A stretch of 5,191 nt of DNA from an uncultured Polyangiaceae bacterium. Lineage in GTDB: Bacteria; Myxococcota_A; Polyangia; Polyangiales; Houyiibacteriaceae. This document shows positions 1 to 5,191 of the stretch, piece after piece; the first letter of the stretch is position 1; each line of letters starts with the position of its first letter. The DNA lies in contig CAMYJN010000224.1 of the NCBI GenBank assembly GCA_947258625.1, positions 1 to 5,191 on the forward strand. Reading direction: 5' to 3'. The position numbers were made by a program, and so were the translations under genes. Below the pieces are notes generated by a model that saw nothing but the letters and a program-made list of their open reading frames with translations, did not search any database and was not told where the DNA came from.

Positions 1-2
1 TC

Positions 3-944
3 TGGACCCTTCTTTGCTGCGTGGTGCTGGCCACCGCGTTGACCGCCTGCAAGAGCGGCGAACCCGCACCCGCGGAGGGCGAGCCCGCCGCGGAAGCCGA
101 AGCGCCGGCCGAAAAAGCCGAAGCCGCCGAGAAAGAAGCCAACGCGCAAAAGATCGTGGCGCAAGGCGCGAAGCCTGGCGCGATTCCGGCTCCCCCCGAT
201 GTGGCCGCGCCGCCCGAGAACGCGGAAAAGAGCGCGTCGGGCCTCACCTGGACCGTTTTGCAAGCGGGCACCGGCGACAAGAATCCGACTGCCGCCGACA
301 TCGTGACCGTCAACTACACCGGTTGGACCACCGGCGGCCGTATGTTCGATAGCTCGGTCGTGCGCGGACAGCCTGCGGAGTTCCCGCTCAATCGCGTCAT
401 CAAAGGTTGGACCGAGGGCGTGCAGATGATGGTCTCTGGCGAAAAACGCCGTTTCTGGATCCCCGGCAGCCTCGCGTATGGCGAGGCTGCGGCAAACGAT
501 CCTCATGCTGCAGTGGGCCCGCCCCGCGGTACCCTGGTGTTCGACGTGGAGCTCATCAGCTTCAAAGAAGCGCCCAAGCCGCCCGAGACGCCCAAAGACG
601 TCGCCAAGATCCCGAAGAACGCAAAGAAGACCAAATCTGGGATTGGGTCGCGCGTCCTCAAAAAGGGAACGGGCACCGAGCACCCCACCGCGACGAGCGT
701 CGTGACGGTGCACTACACGGGCTGGACGACCGACGGGAAGATGTTTGACAGCTCGGTCGTACGCGGAACCCCGGCGAGCTTTGGTCTGAACCAGGTCATT
801 CCGGGCTGGACCGAGGGCTTGCAGCTCATGGTCGTCGGCGAGTCGCGAAGAATCTGGATTCCCGAGAACCTGGCCTACGGCGGCCGACCCGGTCGCCCGG
901 CAGGGATGCTGGTCTTCGACGTCGAGCTGCTCGGCATCAAGTAG
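3..944 (+). CDS. Tandem-FKBP peptidyl-prolyl cis-trans isomerase lipoprotein (5' end outside window)
   Basis: Catalyses cis-trans isomerisation of Xaa-Pro bonds, probably as a lipoprotein folding factor in the cell envelope. The frame is open to the left edge. The first in-window start (GTG, base 21) leaves only nine residues before the lipobox Cys and no basic n-region, so the true start is upstream. Numbering from that GTG: hydrophobic stretch, lipobox LTAC with Cys10, an Ala/Glu/Pro/Lys-rich spacer (11-50), FKBP domain 1 (about 73-181) and FKBP domain 2 (about 205-307). The FKBP pocket residues are present in both: Y99, F109, D110, F121, V126, I127, W130, Y153, F174, and Y232, F242, D243, F254, V259, I260, W263, Y286, F299. 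Both domains therefore look active. They are a close internal duplication, about 45 of 62 residues identical over 93-154 versus 226-287. The family call is near certain. Outer-membrane location is inferred from Lys, not Asp, after the Cys. Confidence 0.95.
   Translation, partial: WTLLCCVVLATALTACKSGEPAPAEGEPAAEAEAPAEKAEAAEKEANAQKIVAQGAKPGAIPAPPDVAAPPENAEKSASGLTWTVLQAGTGDKNPTAADIVTVNYTGWTTGGRMFDSSVVRGQPAEFPLNRVIKGWTEGVQMMVSGEKRRFWIPGSLAYGEAAANDPHAAVGPPRGTLVFDVELISFKEAPKPPETPKDVAKIPKNAKKTKSGIGSRVLKKGTGTEHPTATSVVTVHYTGWTTDGKMFDSSVVRGTPASFGLNQVIPGWTEGLQLMVVGESRRIWIPENLAYGGRPGRPAGMLVFDVELLGIK
48..50 (+). other. Predicted lipidated cysteine (lipobox LTAC)
   Basis: The codon TGC follows a hydrophobic run (LLCCVVLATALTA) and is followed by Lys-Ser-Gly-Glu, then a flexible acidic spacer. 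This is the usual form of a signal peptidase II cleavage and lipidation site. The basic start of the signal peptide would lie left of the window. The residue after Cys is Lys, not the Asp that favours inner-membrane retention in the E. coli rule, so outer-membrane sorting is the simpler guess. Confidence 0.75.
192..944 (+). repeat. Internal tandem duplication: linker plus FKBP domain, two copies
   Basis: The FKBP lipoprotein contains a duplicated unit of about 133 residues that includes the linker before each domain. The segment around PPDVAAPPENA (residues 58-68 from the GTG at base 21) lines up with PKDVAKIPKNA (191-201), and equivalent residues stay exactly 133 apart from D60/D193 through Y153/Y286. 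Register is lost only in the loop before the last strand, where copy 1 is eight residues longer. Similarity is also plain at DNA level, for example the GCTCGGTCGT block in both copies. Approximate copy limits are bases 192-590 and 591-944. Confidence 0.85.
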
Positions 945-1046
945 TCGCCTCGATCCGGCCGAATTTCAACTCAATCGCTCGGGCTTTCGCAAAATAGATC
1001 CGAATTGCGGACTCGTGCGTCTACCTGGGCAAGTGAGGAATATTCG
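945..1046 (+). other. Intergenic gap between the FKBP gene and the DUF2330 gene
   Basis: This 102-bp gap contains a locally AT-rich patch (about 962-1004) that stands out from the GC-rich surroundings and could hold a promoter for the DUF2330-ettA pair. The best hexamers I can find (TTCAAC at 965 and CAAAAT at 990) match the sigma-70 consensus poorly and have a 19-bp spacer, so no promoter is called. I see no hairpin followed by a T-run, so read-through from the FKBP gene is possible. Confidence 0.3.
1035..1040 (+). promoter_or_regulatory. Shine-Dalgarno site GAGGAA deciding the DUF2330 start
   Basis: GAGGAA ends six bases before the ATG at 1047. This supports that ATG over the in-frame TTG at 1005, which would put a polar 14-residue leader in front of an otherwise typical signal peptide. 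Confidence 0.75.
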
Positions 1047-1112
1047 ATGAAGCAAGCAATCGCTATTTTGGGTTTGTGCGTGGCCATGGCCTGGCCGACG
1101 ACGTCGCGCGCA
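1047..1112 (+). other. Signal peptide of the DUF2330 protein
   Basis: Residues 1-22 have a short basic start (MK), the hydrophobic core AIAILGLCVAMAW and a small-residue cleavage site after Ser-Arg-Ala. Cleavage would leave Phe-Cys-Gly-Phe at the mature N-terminus. There is no lipobox at the cleavage point: Cys24 is second in the mature chain and is preceded by Phe. Signal peptidase I processing is therefore more likely than lipidation. Confidence 0.8.
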
Positions 1113-2663
1113 TTTTGTGGATTTTACGTGAGTGGGGCCGATGCTTCGCTCTACAACAACGCGACCATGGTCGTCATGATGCGCGAGGGCACGCGAACCG
1201 TGCTCTCGATGCAGAACAACTACCAGGGCCCGCCCGAAGACTTTGCGATGATCGTGCCGGTGCCGGTCGTTCTGCAGGAAGAGAACGTGAAGACCTTGCC
1301 GCCGGAGATCTTTTCTCGGGTCGACAAGCTCGCGGCACCGCGCCTGGTCGAGTACTGGGAGCAGGATCCCTGCCGTCCGATGGTCGTCTACGAGATGGCG
1401 GCGGGTGCGCCGATGGCGCGAAGGGCCAAGTCGAGTGCAGACGCCGAAGAGGACTCGAAATATGGCGTCACTATCGAAGCGCAGTTCAAGGTGGCCGAGT
1501 ACGACATCGTCATCTTGAGCGCCAAGGATTCGGGCGGCCTCGACAAATGGCTTCGCAAGAACGAATACAACATTCCCAAAGGCGCCAACGCGGTGCTTCG
1601 TCCCTACGTTGAGCAGAACACCAAGTTCTTCGTAGCCAAGGTCGATGCGGAGAAGGTGACGTTCCGCGATGGCAAGGCGGTGCTCTCGCCTCTACGGTTC
1701 CATTACGACGCGCCAACCTTCACGCTGCCGGTGCGGCTCGGGCTGCTCAACAGCGCGGGCAAGCAGGATTTGATCGTTCACATTCTCGGTAAGCAGCAGC
1801 GCTACGAGGTGGCCAACTACAAGAACGCGTCGATCCCAACCAACATCCGCGTTGAAGACAGCGTTCGGAAAACGTTCGGGTCGTTCTACGACGCGCTTTT
1901 CGAGCGGACGATCGAGAAGAACCCGGGTGCGGTAGTGACGGAGTACGCATGGGACGCGACCAGCTGCGATCCCTGTCCAGAGCCGCCGCTGAGGCCCGAT
2001 GAGCTTGCGACGCTCGGTGGCGACGTGATCGTGCCGGGCGAGCAGGATCCTTACTCCGACATCCCCGGTGTGGTGCCGCAGCGCAAGCGGCGGCCGACGT
2101 GGCAGCCCTACGGCTTCGTGCTCACGCGTTTGCACTACCGCTACGATAAGGACGGGCTCGACGAGGACCTGGTGTTTCGCGCGGCGGGCCCTATCGTCGG
2201 CGGCCGCGGGATGCCCGATCAAAAAGGTGAGCTTGGAGAGCGGCGCGCGCAGGCTTCGAGCGTCAACAACTTCCAGGGGCGGTACGTGATTCTGCACCCC
2301 TGGGAAGAGCCGATCGCGTGCGAAAATCCGCAGCGTGGCACCTGGGGTGGACCGCCCGGTGGCCCAACGCCGAGACCCTTTGCAGCGGGCAACACCGCGC
2401 TCAAAGGGACGACCGGCAAGACGCTGACCAATCAGCTGCCTGGGTTGATCCAGACCGACATTCCGGAGCTCGACCTCAAAGCGGGTGCGCTGGAAGCTGC
2501 GCCGAAAGGCAAGACGGACCTGGGCGACGGGAAGGGCGGACCGAGCGGTGATGCGAGCACCTCGGACGGTTGCAGGGTGAGCGCGGCGAAGAGCGCCTCC
2601 CTCGGTTGGATTGCGCTCTGCTTCGTTGCTATGTGGCTGGCCAGGAGACGCACCGCACAATAG
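1047..2663 (+). CDS. DUF2330 family exported protein with MYXO-CTERM-like C-terminal tail
   Basis: An exported protein of 538 residues and unknown function, recognised as DUF2330. Residues 1-22 form a Sec signal peptide (Lys2, hydrophobic core, probable cleavage SRA|F), so the mature protein starts FCGFYVSG. The core runs to about residue 430, with blocks I take as family-typical: MIVPVPV (68-74), CDPCP (307-311), PYGFVLTRLHYRYDKDGLDE (354-373) and NNFQGRYVILHPWE (407-420). Residues 430-508 are a Gly/Pro/Lys/Asp-rich low-complexity spacer. The tail has DGC (Cys509), a hydrophobic segment (about 516-531) and RRR (533-535), as in MYXO-CTERM surface-sorting tails. Cysteines 24, 109, 307, 310 and 425 lie outside the cytoplasm and could form disulfides. 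ettA starts three bases after the stop, suggesting co-transcription. The function cannot be inferred from sequence; the family and export calls are strong. Confidence 0.88.
   Translation: MKQAIAILGLCVAMAWPTTSRAFCGFYVSGADASLYNNATMVVMMREGTRTVLSMQNNYQGPPEDFAMIVPVPVVLQEENVKTLPPEIFSRVDKLAAPRLVEYWEQDPCRPMVVYEMAAGAPMARRAKSSADAEEDSKYGVTIEAQFKVAEYDIVILSAKDSGGLDKWLRKNEYNIPKGANAVLRPYVEQNTKFFVAKVDAEKVTFRDGKAVLSPLRFHYDAPTFTLPVRLGLLNSAGKQDLIVHILGKQQRYEVANYKNASIPTNIRVEDSVRKTFGSFYDALFERTIEKNPGAVVTEYAWDATSCDPCPEPPLRPDELATLGGDVIVPGEQDPYSDIPGVVPQRKRRPTWQPYGFVLTRLHYRYDKDGLDEDLVFRAAGPIVGGRGMPDQKGELGERRAQASSVNNFQGRYVILHPWEEPIACENPQRGTWGGPPGGPTPRPFAAGNTALKGTTGKTLTNQLPGLIQTDIPELDLKAGALEAAPKGKTDLGDGKGGPSGDASTSDGCRVSAAKSASLGWIALCFVAMWLARRRTAQ
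2565..2660 (+). other. MYXO-CTERM-like C-terminal anchoring/sorting segment
   Basis: The last 32 residues are Asp-Gly-Cys509, a short polar stretch, a hydrophobic helix (about LGWIALCFVAMWLA) and Arg-Arg-Arg. A lone Cys before a terminal transmembrane helix and an Arg cluster is the layout of the MYXO-CTERM signal found in many exported myxobacterial proteins. In that class the Cys is the key residue, and the tail is thought to be processed for surface attachment. The match here is by layout only. A plain tail anchor is the alternative. Confidence 0.6.
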
Positions 2664-2666
2664 CTC

Positions 2667-4340
2667 ATGGCAGAATTCATCTTCACGATGAAGGGGGTTA
2701 CGAAAGTTCATCCCCCGGACAAGAAGATCATCGAAGACCTCTATCTTTCGTTCCTTCCGAACGCGAAGATAGGGGTCATTGGTGTGAACGGCACCGGCAA
2801 GTCGTCTCTGCTTCGCATCATGGCGGGCGTGGATGACGCCTTCACCGGCGAGGCATGGATTCGGCCGGGTGCACACGTGGGCCACTTGCCGCAGGAGCCA
2901 GATCTCGGTGATGCGAAGACGGTCTTGGAAGCGGTGGAAGCCGGGGTATCTTCGGTGCGCGCGATTCTCGACGAGTTCAACGAGCTCAGCATGAAGCTGG
3001 GTGAGCCCATGAGCGACGAGGAGATGGCGAAGCTGCTCGACCGGCAGGGAGCGCTTCAAGACAAGATCGATGCCGTTGATGGTTGGAACCTCGAGAGCAC
3101 GCTCGAGATCGCGATGGACGCGCTTCGACTGCCTCCGGCCGACGCGGACCCGAAGACGCTTTCGGGAGGTGAGAAGCGCAGGGTCGCGCTTTGCCGCTTG
3201 TTGCTGGAGAAACCGGAGCTCTTGTTGCTCGACGAGCCGACCAACCATCTCGATGCCGAGTCGGTCGCTTGGTTGCAGGGATATCTTCAAAAGTACCCGG
3301 GCTGTGTGATCTTGGTCACCCACGACCGGTATTTCTTGGACGAGATCGTGGAGTGGATCCTCGAGCTGGACCGCGGCGAGGCGCACCCGTTTCACGGCAA
3401 TTACTCCCAGTGGCTCGAAGCAAAAGAGGCGCGACTCGGCCAAGAAGAGAAGAAAGACAGCTCTCGGAAGCGGAAGATCGCGCGGGAGCTCGAGTGGGTG
3501 CGGTCATCGCCAAAGGCTCGGCAGGCGAAGAGCAAGGCCCGCATCACGGCCTTCGAGAGCTTGGTGGCCGACGCAGCCAAGGCCCGAGGCGATGCCAACG
3601 AAATTCGAATCCCCCCGGGGCCGCGGCTGGGTACGCAGGTGTTCGAGGTCAATGGGGTCGGCAAGGGCTATGGCGACAAGCTTCTGTTCGAGGACTTGAG
3701 CTTCATCGTTCCGCGCGGGGCGATCGTCGGCATCGTAGGCCCAAACGGCGCAGGCAAGACGACCTTGTTCCGAATGCTGGTCGGCGAGGAGACGCCCGAC
3801 GCGGGGGCGATTACCGTCGGTGAAACGGTTGCGCTCTCTTATGTCGATCAGAGCCGCGATGCGCTCGATGATAGCAACAACGTGTTCAAGGAGATCACGG
3901 ACGGAGCCGACGAAATCGACGTCGGTGGCGGCACGGTGAAGTCGCGTGCCTATGTCGGCTGGTTCAACTTTCGTGGCAGCGATCAGCAAAAGCCAGTGAA
4001 GAACCTGAGCGGCGGCGAGCGAAACCGCGTGCACCTAGCGAAGCTCCTCAAGAGCGGCGGCAACGTCTTGCTCCTCGATGAGCCTACCAATGACATCGAC
4101 GTCGACACCTTGCGCTCGCTCGAGGAAGCGATCCTCGCTTTCCCCGGCTGCGCGATGATCATCAGCCACGATCGTTGGTACCTCGACCGCATCTGCACCC
4201 ACATCCTCGCCTTCGAAGGCGACAGCCGAGTCGTCTGGCACGAAGGCTCCTACGCCGACTATGCCGCTGACCGCAAAGCCCGCCTAGGCACCGACGCCGC
4301 CGTCCCCCACCGAATCAAATACCGCAAGTTCTCGAGATAG
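2667..4340 (+). CDS. ettA: Energy-dependent translational throttle protein EttA (ABC-F ATPase)
   Basis: A cytoplasmic ABC-F ATPase that, in E. coli, binds the ribosomal E site and gates the first elongation steps according to ADP/ATP ratio. The 557 residues match the usual EttA length (about 555), and the start MAEFIFTMKGVTKVHPPDKK fits the family. ATPase domain 1: Walker A GVNGTGKSS (39-47), signature LSGGE (165-169), Walker B with catalytic E190, switch H219. The EttA-type arm insertion lies at about 95-140. The charged linker that contacts P-site tRNA is at about 243-322 and includes WVRSSPKARQAKSKARI (277-293). ATPase domain 2: GPNGAGKTT (358-366), LSGGE (447-451), E472, H501. The ending RIKYRKFSR is also family-typical. 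All ATPase residues are intact. No Shine-Dalgarno lies at normal distance: the nearest, AGGAGA at 2643-2648, is 18 nt upstream, so translation probably depends on the DUF2330 gene ending three bases before. Confidence 0.96.
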   Translation: MAEFIFTMKGVTKVHPPDKKIIEDLYLSFLPNAKIGVIGVNGTGKSSLLRIMAGVDDAFTGEAWIRPGAHVGHLPQEPDLGDAKTVLEAVEAGVSSVRAILDEFNELSMKLGEPMSDEEMAKLLDRQGALQDKIDAVDGWNLESTLEIAMDALRLPPADADPKTLSGGEKRRVALCRLLLEKPELLLLDEPTNHLDAESVAWLQGYLQKYPGCVILVTHDRYFLDEIVEWILELDRGEAHPFHGNYSQWLEAKEARLGQEEKKDSSRKRKIARELEWVRSSPKARQAKSKARITAFESLVADAAKARGDANEIRIPPGPRLGTQVFEVNGVGKGYGDKLLFEDLSFIVPRGAIVGIVGPNGAGKTTLFRMLVGEETPDAGAITVGETVALSYVDQSRDALDDSNNVFKEITDGADEIDVGGGTVKSRAYVGWFNFRGSDQQKPVKNLSGGERNRVHLAKLLKSGGNVLLLDEPTNDIDVDTLRSLEEAILAFPGCAMIISHDRWYLDRICTHILAFEGDSRVVWHEGSYADYAADRKARLGTDAAVPHRIKYRKFSR

Positions 4341-4356
4341 GGACACTCTCCTACCC
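4340..4356 (+). repeat. Left 17-bp terminal inverted repeat
   Basis: GGGACACTCTCCTACCC reads identically on the minus strand at 4497-4513. Its first base is also the G of the ettA TAG stop codon. The match ends at once on the inner side and is broken on the outer side, where the left copy has three Gs and the right copy four. Confidence 0.9.
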
Positions 4357-4389
4357 TCCAAACACCCAAGATCACTCGGTTTCCCAGGA

Positions 4390-4463
4390 AAAGATCGCAG
4401 CGCCCCTCGTTCGACATCTCTGGCCGGAATGCTCGCGCTAATGCCTGGAGCGCTGCGATCTTT
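4390..4463 (-). terminator. Possible terminator/barrier hairpin between ettA and the iminopeptidase gene
   Basis: AAAGATCGCAGCGC at 4390-4403 is perfectly complementary to 4450-4463, giving a 14-bp stem with a 46-nt loop. On the minus strand the stem is followed by TTTT (4392-4389), on the plus strand by TTT. It lies where both convergent transcripts must end. The loop is long and the T-runs short for an intrinsic terminator, so function is uncertain; an incidental effect of the palindromic element is as likely. Confidence 0.35.
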
Positions 4464-4480
4464 GCCGAGGGATCGCAGTG
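4451..4480 (+). repeat. Alternative tight hairpin sharing an arm with the 14-bp stem
   Basis: CTGCGATC (4453-4460) pairs perfectly with GATCGCAG (4471-4478) across ten bases. The stem grows to ten pairs with one G-T wobble and a C-G pair (4451-4480). Because 4451-4460 also pairs with 4393-4402, the two folds exclude each other. GATCGCAG thus occurs twice directly (4393, 4471) and once inverted (4453) within 86 bases. Confidence 0.6.
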
Positions 4481-4491
4481 GTTCCGCGACG

Positions 4492-5191
4492 TTAGCGGGT
4501 AGGAGAGTGTCCCCTTACTAGGAGGGCGGTGATTTCGGGCTCGAGGGCGGAGTGGCCAGACCGGGGGGCGATTTCGAGGGTGCTTCTAGGCAGGGCGCGG
4601 TGGAGCTCGTAGGCGCTTTCGGCGGGGCAGACGATGTCGTAGCGGCCTTGGACGATGAGCGTCGGAATCTGTTGGATGCGGTCGACGTTGTTGAGAAGCT
4701 GGTTTTCGTCTTGAAAGAAGCCGCCGTTGACGAAGTAGTGGCACTCGATCCGGGCGAACGCTTCGGCAAACGTTTCATCGCCGGTCCGTTCGATCAATTC
4801 CGGGTCTGGGATGAGCCTGCTCGTGCTGCCTTCCCACATGCTCCATGCGCGAGCGGCCCGAATCCGTTCATCCCGGTCGCTGCTCGTGAGGCGACGGTAG
4901 TAGGCGTCCACCAGGCCGCCCCGTTCTTCTTTGGGGATTGGCTCGAGATACTTCTGCCAGGCCTCGGGGAAGATCCGGCTGGCGCCTTCCTGATAGTACC
5001 AGTCGATTTCGCGTTGCCGGAGTAGAAAGATGCCGCGCAGCACCATGTCAGACACACGCTCGGGGTGCTGCTGGGCATAGGTCAAACTGAGCGTGCTCCC
5101 CCAGGACCCACCAAACAACTGCCAGCGCTCGATGCCGAGGTGCTCCCGGATTCGCTCCATGTCCTGGACTAGATCCCAGGTGGTGTTGTTT
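4492..5191 (-). CDS. pip: Proline iminopeptidase (prolyl aminopeptidase, S33 alpha/beta hydrolase), N-terminal part outside window
   Basis: Releases N-terminal proline from peptides; family members are usually cytoplasmic. About 232 C-terminal residues are visible of the usual 310-320. The frame stays open to the right edge and reads NNTTWDLVQDM before the ATG at 5160, matching the conserved family stretch, so that ATG is internal. Numbering from it: nucleophile motif GGSWGS with S19, catalytic D175 (GRYDIVCP) and H203 (SGHSA). E110 (MWEGSTS), E139 (ARIECHYF) and C178 lie where the Serratia enzyme has Glu204, Glu232 and Cys271, which bind substrate; the spacing between all these sites agrees, so the visible active site looks complete. 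Oddity: the C-terminus EITALLVRGHSPTR departs from the usual ending near ATDRFA at the point where the 17-bp inverted repeat enters the frame, so the last residues seem to come from the inserted element. The gene converges on ettA. Confidence 0.93.
   Translation of the reverse strand, partial: NNTTWDLVQDMERIREHLGIERWQLFGGSWGSTLSLTYAQQHPERVSDMVLRGIFLLRQREIDWYYQEGASRIFPEAWQKYLEPIPKEERGGLVDAYYRRLTSSDRDERIRAARAWSMWEGSTSRLIPDPELIERTGDETFAEAFARIECHYFVNGGFFQDENQLLNNVDRIQQIPTLIVQGRYDIVCPAESAYELHRALPRSTLEIAPRSGHSALEPEITALLVRGHSPTR
4497..4513 (-). repeat. Right 17-bp terminal inverted repeat, inside the iminopeptidase reading frame
   Basis: This is the exact reverse complement of 4340-4356. Read on the minus strand it encodes most of the final GHSPTR of the iminopeptidase, just before the TAA at 4494-4492, so the repeat is translated. 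Confidence 0.9.

Larger units (their letters stand above)
4340..4513. mobile_element. Putative non-autonomous palindromic element (MITE/REP-like) between convergent genes
   Basis: Seen directly: 174 bp bounded by a perfect 17-bp inverted repeat, GGGACACTCTCCTACCC at 4340-4356 and its complement at 4497-4513. Inside are a 9/10 inverted repeat (4370-4379 with 4465-4474) and a perfect 14-bp inverted repeat (4390-4403 with 4450-4463) around a 46-nt centre. There is no coding capacity. The outer repeats overlap the last base of the ettA stop codon and the 3' end of the iminopeptidase gene, as expected for an insertion into a tight convergent junction. Nested palindromes with GGGGACAC-type ends resemble elements moved in trans by Y1 (IS200-like, RAYT) transposases; that link is inference. 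I see no clear target-site duplication. A large bidirectional terminator is the main alternative. Confidence 0.55.

Noticed and set aside
21..23. GTG as the true start of the FKBP lipoprotein.
   Set aside because: Only nine residues would precede the lipobox Cys, with no basic residue. Hydrophobic codons continue in frame to the window edge, so the start is outside the window.
964..995. Possible sigma-70 promoter in the gap before the DUF2330 gene (TTCAAC, 19 bp, CAAAAT).
   Set aside because: The -35 matches at three of six positions and the -10 at about four, with long spacing. Only the AT-rich patch is noteworthy.
1005..1046. Upstream TTG start that would lengthen the DUF2330 protein by 14 residues.
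   Set aside because: It would put a polar leader before a normal signal peptide, whereas the ATG at 1047 has GAGGAA six bases upstream.
1692..3443. A 583-codon open frame on the minus strand, antisense to parts of both the DUF2330 gene and ettA.
   Set aside because: It lies opposite two well-supported genes, spans their junction, and its product is Arg/Leu/Val/His-rich with no recognisable domain. Long antisense frames are common in high-GC DNA.
4552..5025. A 157-codon plus-strand open frame opposite the iminopeptidase gene.
   Set aside because: The minus strand encodes a clear S33 peptidase with matching active-site spacing. The plus-strand frame has no recognisable motif and is a codon-bias shadow.
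5158..5160. ATG as the true start of the iminopeptidase.
   Set aside because: The frame continues upstream as NNTTWDLVQD, a conserved stretch of the family before the GGSWGS motif. Starting here would remove the N-terminal part of the hydrolase fold.
1..5191. A new defence, toxin-antitoxin or biosynthetic system formed by these genes.
   Set aside because: Three of the four genes belong to well-known families with intact active sites, and the fourth (DUF2330) shows no catalytic motif. Context gives no sign of a joint system beyond the DUF2330-ettA coupling. EttA has the arm, linker and N-terminus of the housekeeping protein, not of an antibiotic-resistance ABC-F.

Overview
The window is high-GC bacterial DNA, densely coded, with four protein genes. 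Two are cut by the window edges. The likely source is a deltaproteobacterium or member of Myxococcota. This rests on a DUF2330 secreted protein that ends in a MYXO-CTERM-like tail (Cys, transmembrane helix, Arg-Arg-Arg), next to an FKBP lipoprotein with an Ala/Glu/Pro-rich linker. No rRNA, tRNA, CRISPR array or recognisable antiviral system is present.

Layout. Bases 3-944 (+) encode an FKBP-type peptidyl-prolyl isomerase lipoprotein with two tandem FKBP domains; its 5' end lies outside the window. After a 102-bp gap, 1047-2663 (+) encodes a DUF2330 protein with a signal peptide at the N-terminus and an anchoring/sorting tail at the C-terminus. Three bases after its stop, 2667-4340 (+) encodes the ABC-F translation factor EttA, complete, with all ATPase motifs intact. 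On the opposite strand, converging on ettA, 4492-5191 encodes the C-terminal part of a proline iminopeptidase (prolyl aminopeptidase, S33). Its N-terminal part lies beyond the right edge.

The most interesting non-coding structure sits between the convergent genes. Bases 4340-4513 are bounded by a perfect 17-bp inverted repeat. Inside are a 9/10 inverted repeat and a perfect 14-bp inverted repeat around a 46-nt centre, plus an alternative tight hairpin. I read this as a small non-autonomous palindromic mobile element (MITE or REP-like) that may also act as a transcription barrier. Its right end overlaps the 3' end of the iminopeptidase gene and appears to have supplied that protein's last residues and stop codon.

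The genes do not form one obvious pathway. The two upstream genes make cell-envelope proteins: a folding catalyst and a surface protein of unknown role. EttA links translation elongation to energy state, and the iminopeptidase removes N-terminal proline from peptides. The tight DUF2330-ettA junction suggests co-transcription and possibly translational coupling. I see no strong case for a new multi-gene system here.
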